A stretch of 64,000 nt of DNA from positions 40,176,308-40,240,307 of the forward strand of contig OV884056.1 of the NCBI GenBank assembly GCA_930367215.1. The letters run 5' to 3'. The notes under the pieces were generated by a model. That model made no database searches and was not told where the DNA came from. It worked only from the letters and a program-made list of their open reading frames with translations. Of the stretch, positions 11,376 to 21,543 are shown piece after piece (position 1 is the stretch's first letter; every line of letters begins with the position of its first letter). The stretch is from Pollenia angustigena. Taxonomy: Eukaryota; Arthropoda; Insecta; Diptera; Polleniidae. The translations under genes and the position numbers were made by a program.

Positions 11376-12777
11376 CCCTTATGTGAATGCCAAAAAAAAA
11401 AAACACCTTTAACAGCATTGCAAGGTACCCTGGTACCTATATGAAAATAATATTGGAAACTTAAATTTTTTGTCGAAAATATGTGCAAAGTCACGAAAAA
11501 TAACTCTGAGACTTACAATAGAAGTTCGTTTTCAGTAAAATTTCAATATCTTGTAAGCGCCCTGGGTACGCAAGTTTGAGATTTAGCGTTAATATTTCTC
11601 TATGCAAATGTGAAAGAAAAAAATGTAAATATTATTCCGATGATTTCGCTTATTGCAAAGATACACAGGTTGAACTTTTTATGTGGAATAAAGACATTTG
11701 AGTAATTTTGTGAATAATAATTAAACGCTTTATTCACGCTGGCGTCCACAAAACAAATATAGAACTCATAACAGAGTTGTGGAAAACTACTCACTTGCCG
11801 TTGTCTGCAGATTCAAAATGATGCTACTGTTCAAAAGTTTCGAAAATTATGAAACCCGCCTATTACGAACAGAACATATAAAGCTATTTTTTCGAGATTA
11901 TTTGGACAATGTTGAATGAGAATTTACGGCAGAGATATAAACCGTCTTTGAACTCTTACCCTTTGCATGGAAAGTTGTAAAGTACAACCAGCCAGAAAGC
12001 CCAATGTAGAATCTACTTTTGCTGCTAAACCTGAAAGTTTTACATTTTACAACAAAACAAAAGGAATATTCCTGCAAACGCAGAGCAAATCGATTTTAAA
12101 ATACTATAGATGTAGCAGCATTATCATCTTATATCATATATATGGAAAACCAAACAATTTTTGAAAGTGATCATATTTGAAGTGTGTTAGTCAAATATTC
12201 AACAACGCATCAAAAACCCAAAAGTTATCTCAGTCCAATCTGCAATACCGAATTTGCTGGGGAAAGATTCTCATGTATCCACGTCAAACATTTTCGGTTT
12301 GGAAAATAAATGAAAAAAGCGAACGTACTCAAACCAATTTGAAATGAGCATTCAATTTAACAAACTGTCCAATATGAACAAATAGCTAAGTGTTCATTTC
12401 TGGTTATTTTTTATTTATCTATGTACATATATTTTTGTTTGTTTTTCTTAAATATTCATTCGACTTCCTTTTATTTTTTTTTTAACAACAGTTCACTAAA
12501 AATATACTTGCAATAATCGTTTTTCGATACTTAATGTATGAAGGTACCCGGGTACCTTGCCATACCGTTGAGGGTGTAAGATGAAATTTGGTACACCAAG
12601 CCCTTCCAAAGTGATTTTTTAGCTAAAAAATAATGATAATTTAAAATTAATTAGTAGTTAGGAGTTCTCAAGAAGTTTCAGCTATGTGGATCATCTCCTT
12701 CTATAAAAAAAAATAATCTGAAAACGCCAAAGGTTCCCCGGGTACCTTTGGCGTTTTTCTTGCCACTCACATAAGGG
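11376..12777. mobile_element. Degenerate piggyBac-like element
   Basis: Flanked by TTAA at 11372-11375 and 12778-12781, the diagnostic target of piggyBac elements. Terminal inverted repeats are CCCTTATGTGAATGCCAA (left) and the inverse of CCCTTATGTGAGTGGCAAG (right). Subterminal palindromes carry GGTACC: 'aaggtaccctggtacc' at 11421, 'ggtacccgggtacc' at 12542, and an inverted 'cgccaaaggt..accttTggcg' at 12725-12753. At 1402 bp it is shorter than autonomous members. The interior is broken on both strands. Confidence 0.75.
11600..11794 (-). pseudogene. Possible piggyBac transposase remnant
   Basis: A 64-residue minus-strand frame inside the TTAA-flanked element contains FVDASVNKAFNYY followed ~20 residues later by a hydrophobic helix. 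The pattern resembles the '..D.AvvNa..lY..' segment near the end of the piggyBac DDE domain. The resemblance is short, and no catalytic aspartates are visible in an intact frame. The assignment rests mostly on the flanking TIRs and the TTAA. Confidence 0.33.
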
Positions 12778-12781
12778 TTAA

Positions 12782-14219
12782 AAGTTCGTTGATACGATAT
12801 GGGGTTTCTCATTTATCATTCCTGATACAAATGCATTTTTTCTTAAACCTTCTTTGCTTCAATTTCGTAAATAAATTATGCTAAAATAATTTAAATCAAT
12901 TCACCCTGTAAATTTTGTCATTTTTTCTCAGCACCTTAAATACATAAAAAAAAAGAGTTTTTCTGCGTTATTTTTCCACATTTAACACTTTCAACTTTTA
13001 ATTTTTAATATGTGCATAAATAAATTTTAAATGTAAAATGTAAACGAACAAACGCAGCATGAACATGAACTAGAAACTTAATATATAAAACTGGAGCAGC
13101 AGCATCATCACAATTCCATAGATATACATAGATGTATATGCATGTATGTACGCTTTCAAGTAAATATGTATGAGTATACACATAAGTATATGATTTTTTT
13201 TTTATAGAAAAACTCTATAAATGCGCATAGAGCAACTAACATATACACACACACACATACTTAGATAGTGGAAGTTGGCAAAAACAGAAGAAAAATGTCA
13301 AATGCATAAAATTTTGAAACATTTCTCTACGTAAAAAAGACAGACGCATAAATATGTACAAAAAAAAAAAAAAAAACACATATCATATACATTGTATATA
13401 CACCTAGAGAAAAAATTAATTCAGTATGGTCACTTCTAACAAAACTACTTGTTTATATTATATTATGGTTAAATAAACTGTACTATTGTCGCCGCCAGCC
13501 ATATTAATGTTTATTTGTCCTCCATCAGGAAAATACATCCACATTATAATTATCCTCCCAACATGGTTAATAACAACAAAAAAATCCCTAGAGGGAAGCA
13601 AACTGACACCAAAGTAGTCCCGTGATAGGTCTTTGGTGGTAGAGACCGGTTCTAGTTGTAACACTTTCTATGAATAAGACCTATCACTTTTACATGGGGT
13701 TGTCATTTAAGGGGGTCAATTGACACCATTTGACCAGACACAAATCTATTCTCAATGGACATGTGTAGTGACAGTTACTCAAATGTAGTAATTTTTCAAT
13801 ACGATGTAGTATTATTTCAATAAAACAAGTACTAGAATTAAATTTAAGAGCCAAATTTTAGAAACTCCTAAAAAAATGTATCACACCACCGGTGAAGACT
13901 GTACTGTAATTCATTACACTTTCTACCATTTTGTTCTTCATAAACCGGTTACATGATTGGTTCTCCTTTCACAGGTCATGAGTTCTTTCTTTTTGTACCT
14001 GTTCTATTTTCACAACTCCCAGGACCAGTCTGTGGGACCAATGGACACTAATTTCCCGCAGGGATGTTTAACACTTTTAACAGCATGGCTGTTTTACAAC
14101 CGGAGTCTATTGCTCTTCAAAAAGAGGAAAATACTATTGTCTTTTAATAACCAAACAATTATTAGTGATTATCTAATTATTGTTATATTAAACCATACAA
14201 TTTTTAGATGCAACCATTA
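12782..14219. other. AT-rich DNA with short hairpin and microsatellite
   Basis: An AC/AT-rich simple repeat lies at 13240-13262. A 12-bp inverted pair, GTGATAGGTCTT at 13622-13633 and AAGACCTATCAC at 13676-13687, can form a hairpin. Frames at 13458-13664 (-) and 13957-14253 (+) have no recognisable motif. Confidence 0.4.
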
Positions 14220-14321
14220 TACAGGGTGGCGCAGAATAAGTTATAAAGTTTGAATTCTTTATACATTTTTTAATTATTATTTTTTTTCCGCATTTTGTGA
14301 AGGAGACTTGGATAATTAATT

Positions 14322-14417
14322 ATGAATTATTACACGATCGAGCAACGTACAAAAATAGTTGAATTTTATTTTTCAAACCAAATCCAGGCTTTATTCACAA
14401 TTTGTAATGATCAATGA
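14322..14417 (+). pseudogene. mariner transposase, N-terminal remnant
   Basis: The frame opens MNYYTIEQRTKIVEFYF and stops after 31 residues. 'T.EQR..IV..Y' is the start of the helix-turn-helix region of one mariner-like group. The start codon lies 100 bp inside the left TIR, as usual for mariners. The frame then runs into a stop, and the next intact segment resumes with the NGYVNKQN region, so most of the DNA-binding domain is deleted. Confidence 0.65.
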
Positions 14418-14585
14418 AACCCGTTTCCTAGTAAATGCCATAGATGGGCATTTTTCAGTACCAGTACTTTTTCAGTATTTTCTTTTTTTACTGATTACTG
14501 AAAAAAAATCAGTATTCAGTAAATATATATATATATAAATTTGTACATATTTAATTTTTATTATTTATAATAATTTAATAAATAT

Positions 14586-15325
14586 TGTTACGAAAGTAAC
14601 TTTAGTTAAGACTTAGTTCTAATTATAAGTTAAGAATTAGTTGTATTTATTGGTTAAATTGTATTTACTAGTTATCTTGTAGTAATTTAATTAGTTTACA
14701 TTGTTATTAAAATTTTTTATCATTATACATACTTCAACCCCAATGTGCAGAGTACTCTAGAAAAAGTTGATGTTAAAAAGTCTGTTAAAAAAACTATAGT
14801 TTAAGTGATGCGACTACTTAACCATAGATGTCGCTAGTTATTACTTTTTAACTGTTAAGTTTAAAATACATAACATAGTCAATGTATTAGTCGTTAACAT
14901 CAAATAGTAAAAGCTCAAACATACCAGAAAAATTCTTAGGTATTACTTTGTAACTGTTAGGTTTAAAATGCATAACATAGCCAATGTATTAGTCGTTAAC
15001 ATCAAATAGTAAAAGCTCAAACATACCAGAAACATTCTGGAGCTTTCTAGATAAATGTTATTGAGTATAAATAATTGCGAAATAACGTTGCCAAATCAGT
15101 TTTAGTTTAAACTTTCAAGTGTGTGGATCACATAGTGAGCAATAAATAAAAGCTGTAAATTACGGTTGTTAAAGTGACTAAGTACTAAATAAAGTTGTGT
15201 AAATTTGTAAACAGTAGCAAAAGTCTTGTGTTTATTTGTTTAATTTGAATTGCAATAAAAGAACTCGAAACGGTTTATTATAAAGGAAATAAACCAAAGC
15301 GTTATTGAAAGGCAGTAACGTAACA
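14586..15325 (+). mobile_element. Solo LTR, family L copy 1
   Basis: It opens TGTTACGAAAG and closes CAGTAACGTAACA, a 5'-TG..CA-3' pair, with ATAT on both sides. Regulatory features on the plus strand are a TATA-like 'gagtataaataa' near 15063, poly(A) signals 'aataaa' near 15146 and 15253, and 'ggtttattataaaggaaa' close to the 3' end. A homologous copy lies at 35155-35757. No internal retroviral-like genes are present, so it is a recombination product (solo LTR). The superfamily cannot be told from the LTR alone. Confidence 0.75.
14838..15037 (+). repeat. ~100-bp tandem duplication inside the solo LTR
   Basis: The block 'ttactttttaactgttaag ... acataccagaaaaattc' (14841-14935) is repeated at 14942-15037 with a few substitutions. 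The sister LTR at 35.2 kb lacks the duplication. It lies upstream of the TATA-like box, so in an active LTR it would be promoter-proximal. Confidence 0.75.
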
Positions 15326-15400
15326 ATATTTAATATAAGTATTTAATTTTTATTAAAAATATAGACAAAATATAAGAATAATCTTTTTTTTATATATATA

Positions 15401-16493
15401 CTAGCTGACCCGGTCCGCGTTGCTGGCCCTCAGCAAACATTAGTGTTGTATTACCAGACGATTTAAATTGAGCTTTAAACGAAATTTACGGCCTTAAACA
15501 TTTTCCTTCCTTAAAAACCTAAGTTGGACCATGGCGATGATTTTAAAGAAAAAATCGTCCAAATCGGTCAAGCCGTTCTCAAGTTATGCGCTTAATAGAA
15601 AAAGTGGGCGAAAAAGTAGGCGTGAGACATTCTTCTTTCGATGAAAACGTAGAATGGGTTAATACGAACATTTAAAAGAAAAATTAGTCAAATCGATGTA
15701 GTCGTTTTTTGATTTTAGGTAAATCGAAAAAAGTGGGCGGGGCAAAATTTTATTTCCGTAAAAACCTAAGTTAGACCAAGGCAATCATTTTAAAGAAAAA
15801 ATCGTTTGAATCGGTCAAGCCGTTCTCAACTTATGCGCTTAATAGAAAAAGTGGGCGTAAAAGTAGGCGTGGTAAATTTTTCTTTCGATGAAAACTTAAA
15901 ATGGATTAATACGAACATTTGAAAGGACAATTAGTCAACTCGATGGAGCCGTTTTCTGATTTTAGGTAATTCGAAAAAAGTGGGCGGGGCAACATTTTTT
16001 TTCCTCAAAACCTAAGTTGGACCATGGCGATCATATTAAAGAAAAAATCGCCCAAATCGGTCAAGCCGTTCTCCAGTTATGCGCTTAATAGAAAAAGTGG
16101 GCGTAAAAGTAGGCGTGGTAAATTTTTCTTTCGATGAAAACTTAAAGTTGATTAATACGAACATTTGAAAGAAAAATTAGTCAACTCGATGGAGCCGTTT
16201 TCTGATTTTAGGTAAATCGTAAAAAGTGGGCGGGGCAAAATTTTCTTTCCGTAAAAACCTAAGTTGGACCATGGCTATCATTTTAAAGAAAAAATCGTTC
16301 AAATCGGTCAAGCCGTTCTCAAGTTATGGATTTTGCCACGCCCCTCTGCCCCCAGACCGAAAATCAAAAATCAGACTTCACCCGCCTGAATATTCTGAAG
16401 ATTCCCTGAAAATTTCATCAAAATCGGCCCAGCCGTTTTGGAGTCCATACGTTACATACATACACACACACATCCAATTTTATATATATAGAT
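15401..16493. repeat. Dispersed repeat 'ctagctgacccgg', inserted in (TA)n
   Basis: It begins 'ctagctgacccggtccgcg' just after a TATATATA run and ends 'acatacatacacacacacat', then 'tatatatatagat'. This start and end structure is common to a widespread class of insect repeats. The interior is the ~245-bp array described separately, plus the tail 'tttcatcaaaatcggccc' and 'agccgttttggag'. Class unknown, no protein encoded. Confidence 0.6.
15512..16340 (+). repeat. ~245-bp tandem array, 3.3 units
   Basis: 'aaaacctaagttggaccatgg' (or close variants) occurs at 15514, 15761, 16007 and 16254, giving periods of 245-248 bp. Each unit carries 'aatcggtcaagccgttctc', 'aagtgggcg..aaaagtaggc' and 'gaaaagtgggcggggc'. 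The units are 85-95% alike by eye. The fourth is cut after about 90 bp. Confidence 0.85.
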
Positions 16494-16495
16494 TA

Positions 16496-17044
16496 GGGTG
16501 GCCGTTATTTTCTTTTTTTTGATTTCTTATATTCTCCCACCCCAAATCGGTTCAGTTTGACCGATCTTGTTGAAAATTTGTGTCTAACCTACTATCCGAT
16601 AGGACTAAAATTGGTGCAAATTTGATCCAAATCGGAAGACATCGATTTAAAAATTGTATCACTTGACATTAAATTCCCCTTTTATATATATAAAACGTAT
16701 ACAAAATGTTTGGTATTTTGTTGTTATTTTCTTAATTATTTTCTAAAATATTAATTTTAGCAAAAAACTTTTATGAAAGCTAATGTTGTCGACTAGAAGA
16801 GCTAAAATATTGTCATATATCATATTCTTTTAAAATTTTGTTTTTAAGAGATAGTCATATGAAAACAAATTACATTTGAATAAATGGCTTGAAGGCAAAC
16901 TTTGAAGGTCGGACGCCCCCCCTTAAACACAACTTATCGCTACGAAATTTTTTTATATTTTTTTTACATAAAACTGAACCGATTTGGGGGGAGAGAATAT
17001 AAGAAATCAAAAAAAAAAGTTCTCCATACAACTAACGGCCACGC
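16496..17044. mobile_element. MITE with TA duplication, innermost insertion
   Basis: TA at 16494-16495 and 17045-17046. The ends GGGTGGCCGTTA (left) and the inverse of GCGTGGCCGTTA (right) are followed on both sides by 'gatttcttatattctc' and 'ccaaatcggttcag' in inverted orientation. This makes an inverted repeat of about 65-75 bp with an indel. Length 549 bp. No coding frame of note. Confidence 0.75.
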
Positions 17045-17145
17045 TAATATATATATTTACAGAATACTGATTTTTTCAGTAATCAGTAAAAAAAGAAATT
17101 ACTGAAAAAGTACTGGTACTGAAAAATGCCCATCTATGGTAAATG

Positions 17146-17690
17146 GGTATGTCAACAAGCAAAACTGCAGGATTTGGGCTACAGAAAATCCAAGAGCAGT
17201 TCAACAGCGACAATCACACCCACTTAAGTGTACTGTTTGGTGCGGTGTATCCTCCGAAAGGAAAATTGGCCCATATTTTTTTGAAAATGAAAGTGGTGTC
17301 TCAATTTCTGTCAGCGGTGCATATCGGACGATGTTGGAAAATTTTGTAAGGCCAGCTGTGGAAAACAATCCAAACTTGTGGTTTTAACAAGATGGAGCCA
17401 CAGGTTAAGGGATATATTCGTCGAACGCATTATTTCGCGCACAAGCGATTTTAACTGGCCACCACGTTCACCAGATTTTACCTAGCTGTTTTCTTTTCGG
17501 ATATTTGAAAAAAAAAGAGTGTACGTTAACAAACCGAGAACCATACTGCAACTAAAAACCAACACTCGAAATGAAATCATGATCATTGCACACTAAATCT
17601 TGCGAAAAGTTATGAAAAAATGCTAAAAAGAGCACGTTTGTGGAAAGCAGATAATGGATATCACTTACAGGATATCATTTTTCAAAGCTA
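17146..17690 (+). pseudogene. mariner transposase, C-terminal remnant
   Basis: The segment reads GYVNKQNCRIW, then KCTVWCGVSSERKIGPYFFE, then NLWF with a stop before QDGAT. These are the region ahead of, and at, the second catalytic Asp (QDGAT) of mariner transposases. After that, frameshifts and stops scatter the remaining similarity. The third acidic residue is not preserved in frame. Upstream it joins the N-terminal half of the element across the 14438-17139 insertion. Confidence 0.75.
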
Positions 17691-17798
17691 ATTGCAAAAA
17701 ACTCCCCAATATTATACTGTATTTAAAAGAAAAATTATAATAATCGCATAAATAAAAAAGTTATAAGCCATTTATAAAGTTTATTCTGCGCCCGTTAT

Positions 17799-18389
17799 GA
17801 TTGTGGTTTCTTGATAGATAAATAATAAAAACGTGTTATGGTTACCGGTGACAATAATATAGTTAAACTAATCATAATATCTTAAAATATAATCGTTAAA
17901 GAGAGTTTTGCTGGAGGTGACCACATTGAAAAAGGTTTTTTTCTCTGCGTGTATGAACAGGAAGACATACTTAGTCATTAAAAATCAAACCCCAGAAAGC
18001 AGAGTACCATATAAAATGCTGAAAGTGGCTTTTTTAAATCGGCACATAAACAGCTGTGATTAAGGAAAGAGCAGAGATACATTTGTGTTTGTAAATATAT
18101 TAATTTCGTATTTATTATTTATTTCAATCTGTGATTGTTGCGCATTTTCTTAAAAGTTATTGTCAAGGAGATTTATTTTTCATATTAAGCACGACAAACA
18201 AAATCTTGTAAATTAAAAATGTTGTTTTCCCAAAAAATTACTTTGATAAAAAACTGGCAAGCGCACGGCTAAAAAAAAACTAAACTGGCAACATTTTTTG
18301 CGAGAACAATAAAGCAAGTTGTTTTTGTTTTGTGATTTCTTAACCTAACTACTTAAAACTACAATTAATGTTTGAAGAACTCCAATTAA
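17799..18389. other. AT-rich DNA, no gene seen
   Basis: 'tttttctctgcgtgta' at 17939 recurs at 48254, so a dispersed-repeat end is likely here. 'cacgacaaacaaaatcttg' at 18190 recurs at 20931. No coding signal. Confidence 0.4.
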
Positions 18390-19724
18390 CCCATTTCCGG
18401 CCGCGAAACATAAATGTAGTCCGATTTCAATGAAATTCGAGTTCTTAGCTAAGTTGAGGTTCCTGAATTCAAATCCGTTCACAAAATTCACATAGCCCCA
18501 CTGAGACCGTCAGAAACCGGTGTTCGCAAGCGCGAACGCTGGCCGCTATTCAACATAATTATTTTTTGCTTTGAAACTTAAAAAAAAATTGTTTTTTGCG
18601 TACAAAAAACATATTTTAAAACAAGTTTTTTTAAATTTTATTAAATGTGATTATTAAAAATATATAAAATTATAATTTTTGTATGTATAGATAAAATTAT
18701 TTTTGATGGTACGCTTCGAAACACTTTGGATGCAAGTGTACATTGCATTTTTTGCACATCCATTTTATTGGCTTTCTACAGGTTTTCAATCTGCAACGTC
18801 TAGGTTTTCCGTCTTTATGTGCAATAGGAATGTGTTCGCAATCGACTCTTGGTAAGTTGCGAGTTAAAAACTTTGGAGAATTCTCACATATTTTAGATGA
18901 TAACAGAAGTTCTTTTGCTATTACAACACGAAAGTTCTTTTTCGGCATAGGTTCTTCGTTTTTTGTTTTGAAGCAAAGCAGTGTAGTTTCCATGCGTTTA
19001 CAACTGATGAGCTTAAAATTGAAATAAAAAATAGCCAATACCACTTTTTAGATCGGATATTTATCCTATAATTTTGCACGGCATTTTCATGCAAATCCAC
19101 CCATGCCTTGGTTATAATTAAAAAAACATATGTGGCTGCTGATAGCTACCGAATTTTTTCTCGAAAAACTACAGACCACAACACTTCTATACTCCACTGA
19201 ATAAGTTTCAACATACTTGCTACACAATATTGAATAAAAAGTCTTTTTTTCTGCGTATTCAATAGCTAGAAAGAGTACCGTTACTTGTAAAAAAAAGAAA
19301 CACATGCAACCAAAAGGTTATTTTATATGTTGAATAGCGGCCAACGTTCGCGCTTGCGAACACCAACATTAACCTCTGTCTGAATCAACTTTGTTGTTAT
19401 TTTTTCTTAGTTTTTTGTTTTAATTTTACTTTTTTCATTATTTGCTGTAAAAACTGCATAGTTACAATTTTAATTTTTGTACAATTTATACATATGATTA
19501 GCTAAATGAAAACCCTCTATAATATATGGTGTAGAAAAATGGCGTGTGGCTTAAAAAAAATATATGATTAATAAAATAGTTAATTACTGTTTATTAAAGC
19601 TAAGAATACATACGATAATAATTCTATAAAACTTTAACCATAGAAGTTTAAAAAAGCAGAAAAAATTACAGATCAAAATGAGTAAGTTTTCTGTTCGCAA
19701 GTGCGAACAGAGGATGGAAATGGG
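18390..19724 (-). mobile_element. Internally deleted piggyBac-like element
   Basis: TTAA flanks lie at 18386-18389 and 19725-19728. The ends are CCCATTTCC (left) and GGAAATGGG (right). Large subterminal inverted repeats follow: GTTCGCAAGCGCGAACG with GGCCGCTATTCAACATA at 18521-18557, and the inverse at 19328-19362. A third GTTCGCAAGTGCGAAC lies at 19693. The interior encodes only the transposase C-terminus (18697-19044). At 1335 bp it is a non-autonomous derivative. Confidence 0.82.
18697..19044 (-). pseudogene. piggyBac-like transposase, C-terminal Cys-rich domain
   Basis: A 115-residue minus-strand frame ends in RRC..KTC, then WMCKKCNVHLHPKCFEAYH, a series of Cys and His residues typical of the C-terminal zinc-binding domain of piggyBac-like transposases (...C..C...LC...CF..YH). 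Upstream, NFRVVIAKELL resembles the 'fR..la..L' helix that precedes it in the family. The DDE catalytic core is absent. The domain normally recognises the TIR-proximal DNA. Its survival in a non-autonomous copy may simply reflect where the deletion fell. Confidence 0.75.
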
Positions 19725-19806
19725 TTAATTGTAGTGGGGAAAGTAAGAAAAGAAAAACTCACTGTTTATTTTTGTTGTTTTTGTTTAAGCTTTGATATTG
19801 TTACAA

Positions 19807-20597
19807 CCCAGTAAAAAATGGTGCTTACTGGTAAGCAGGTTTGTAAGGGAGAGAAGCAAAATTCCCCCTTACAAACCTGCTTACAAGAGGCATGATTTTT
19901 ATATGGCGAATTCCCACTTGGAAGCACTACTTTTTTGTAAAATCACTGCGTTTTTCATGGCTTACATTATTCCGTGAAGGAATAGCTTCCAAAAACCGCA
20001 ACTTTCATACTTTTGATTAATTGCTTCTATACTGTATACAAGATGCGCAACACAAAAACTTATGCAAAAGAACAAAAAGCAAAACAAACACACAACACAG
20101 TTAATATGTACATCATTTTTAAAATAGAACGAAACCGTACGCAAATTAAAAAGAAAACAACAACAAATCTAGTAATTGACCACACAAAAATTTCCTTGCG
20201 TCCTATCTGCTCAAAAACAATTTGCTGACTGATTGCGTAATAAAAAAGAAGTAATTTTAAGCATCTCTTGTTTTCGATTACATGTCGGGAATAATCGTTA
20301 ACACATTTTGAAATCATTGCAATACAACGTGCTTCCATGTAAGGGATTAACAGAAGCACGTTGAACTTTGGTCGTAAATTTTTTCTTTTAAATAATCATT
20401 TCAACTACTCCCTTACAACCTGCGTACTTATAAGGGATTATGCGAAGCTATTAAATAATTTTCATTTACTTATATTAAAAATTGACTTCAATGGTTTTCG
20501 CTTCCCTGTTGCTTCTAAGTAGTATGTAATAGCCAGCGCATATATCAGCGCACTTGTACTTTTCTTGCTTCCCAAAACCTTAAAATTTTTTACTGGG
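19807..20597. mobile_element. Candidate MITE with CCCAGTAAAAAAT ends
   Basis: CCCAGTAAAAAATGG at the left and the inverse ATTTTTTACTGGG at the right form a 13-bp TIR. Close to the left end a 17-bp stem, AAGCAGGTTTGTAAGGG / CCCTTACAAACCTGCTT, forms a hairpin (19832-19883). Related 'cccttacaacctgcgtac' occurs near the right end at 20411. No target duplication was recognised. The frames inside are not convincing. Confidence 0.5.
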
Positions 20598-21543
20598 AAG
20601 TAAAACTGTTGCTTATAATTCTAAGACCCATTTCACACTCGGTAAGTTACTTGCGCAAGTATCTTGCAAAACTTTTGGTTTGTAGACGTCAGCGACAAGG
20701 TCAGGGTACGGAGAAAATGTTGTACAGACTTTGTTGTACTCGGCAAGTACCTTGCGCCTTATTCGCTTAACAGTTTTATTTGCATTATATGTTTAGTTTG
20801 TCTAAAATCTTTGGATGAAGTTTCCTAACGATTTGTCCTAAGCAACCAGTGAAATGCGCATAGGAATAGCTTATGTCTTTACCAATAAATTTCCGTGTTT
20901 TTGTCATGAATAAAAATAAGGAATTAAGCACGACAAACAAAATCTTGTTGATAGTTCATAAAAAAATATTTCAAACAAATTATGATAAAATTGAGTCTTA
21001 TATTTCCAAAATACTAGACCAATCATAAATTATGAAGAGCTCGGCAAGCGCATTTCACTTAAAAAATATTTTTAGCATCCAGCTAAATTTAAGAACTTAG
21101 GATCGTTTTAAGTTTTTGTTATACCCGAGATGGCCGAATTTGGGAATCTATAGCACCTCTCCTGCTAAGTCTATAGTCCTCAAATCCAAGGTTTAAACTG
21201 GACTACAACCTTTTTAATTATCACCTTAAACTGCATTCCAATCGGACCAACCGTTTTAAAAATACAGAATTATTATAATTTTTTTCCAAATTTTCCACAC
21301 TGGGCAGCAATCATATAAATAGAAGCGAAACCCTTACAATCTGGCCCACGTTCTTTTTGAATAAGCAAACGAATGTTTTTCCAAATCACTGAAGAGCGTT
21401 TTTTCGCAAGAATATCATCATTTCTATGATATGTGCATAAAATTAATTATTTATTGCTTTTCACTAAACGTTAGTGTAAAATTTTAACTTAATTTCGAGG
21501 TCTGTTAACATGTTTACGCATTTCTTTAAAGTTTACTTATTAT
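20598..21543. other. Unassigned DNA with minor repeats
   Basis: A direct repeat 'actcggYaagt-ac/cttgcgc' occurs at 20637 and 20737. 'cacgacaaacaaaatcttg' at 20931 repeats 18190. At 21120-21330 a segment with 'ccaatcggaccaaccgtttt' resembles dispersed repeats elsewhere. No gene seen. Confidence 0.4.

Larger units (their letters stand above)
14438..17139. mobile_element. TIR element with 6-bp target duplication, heavily nested
   Basis: Bounded by TAAATG at 14432-14437 and 17140-17145. The ends are long inverted repeats of about 85-90 bp, opening CCATAGATGGGCATTTTTCA and including ACTGATTACTGAAAAA. Removing one TAAATG and the insert rejoins the mariner frame as FLVNGYVNKQN, which confirms the boundaries. 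Only about 300 bp belongs to this element. The rest is a solo LTR (14586-15325), a dispersed repeat (15401-16493) and a MITE (16496-17044). No transposase is encoded. A 6-bp duplication is unusual: it is known for IS3EU and Dada-type elements, but I cannot assign it. Confidence 0.8.
14222..17798 (+). mobile_element. mariner-like element, split by nested insertions
   Basis: The left end CAGGGTGGCGCAGAATAA follows a TA at 14220-14221. The right end near 17781-17798 carries the inverse GCGCAGAATAAAC. Transposase pieces lie on the plus strand at both ends: an N-terminal piece at 14322 and a C-terminal piece from 17146. Between them a 2.7-kb block (14438-17139) has been inserted. Without that block the element would be under 0.9 kb, so it had also lost interior sequence. 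The right TA is not clear. Confidence 0.75.

Noticed and set aside
16226..16522. 98-codon plus frame
   Set aside because: It spans the last unit of the 245-bp array, the repeat tail and the next MITE; no conserved domain.
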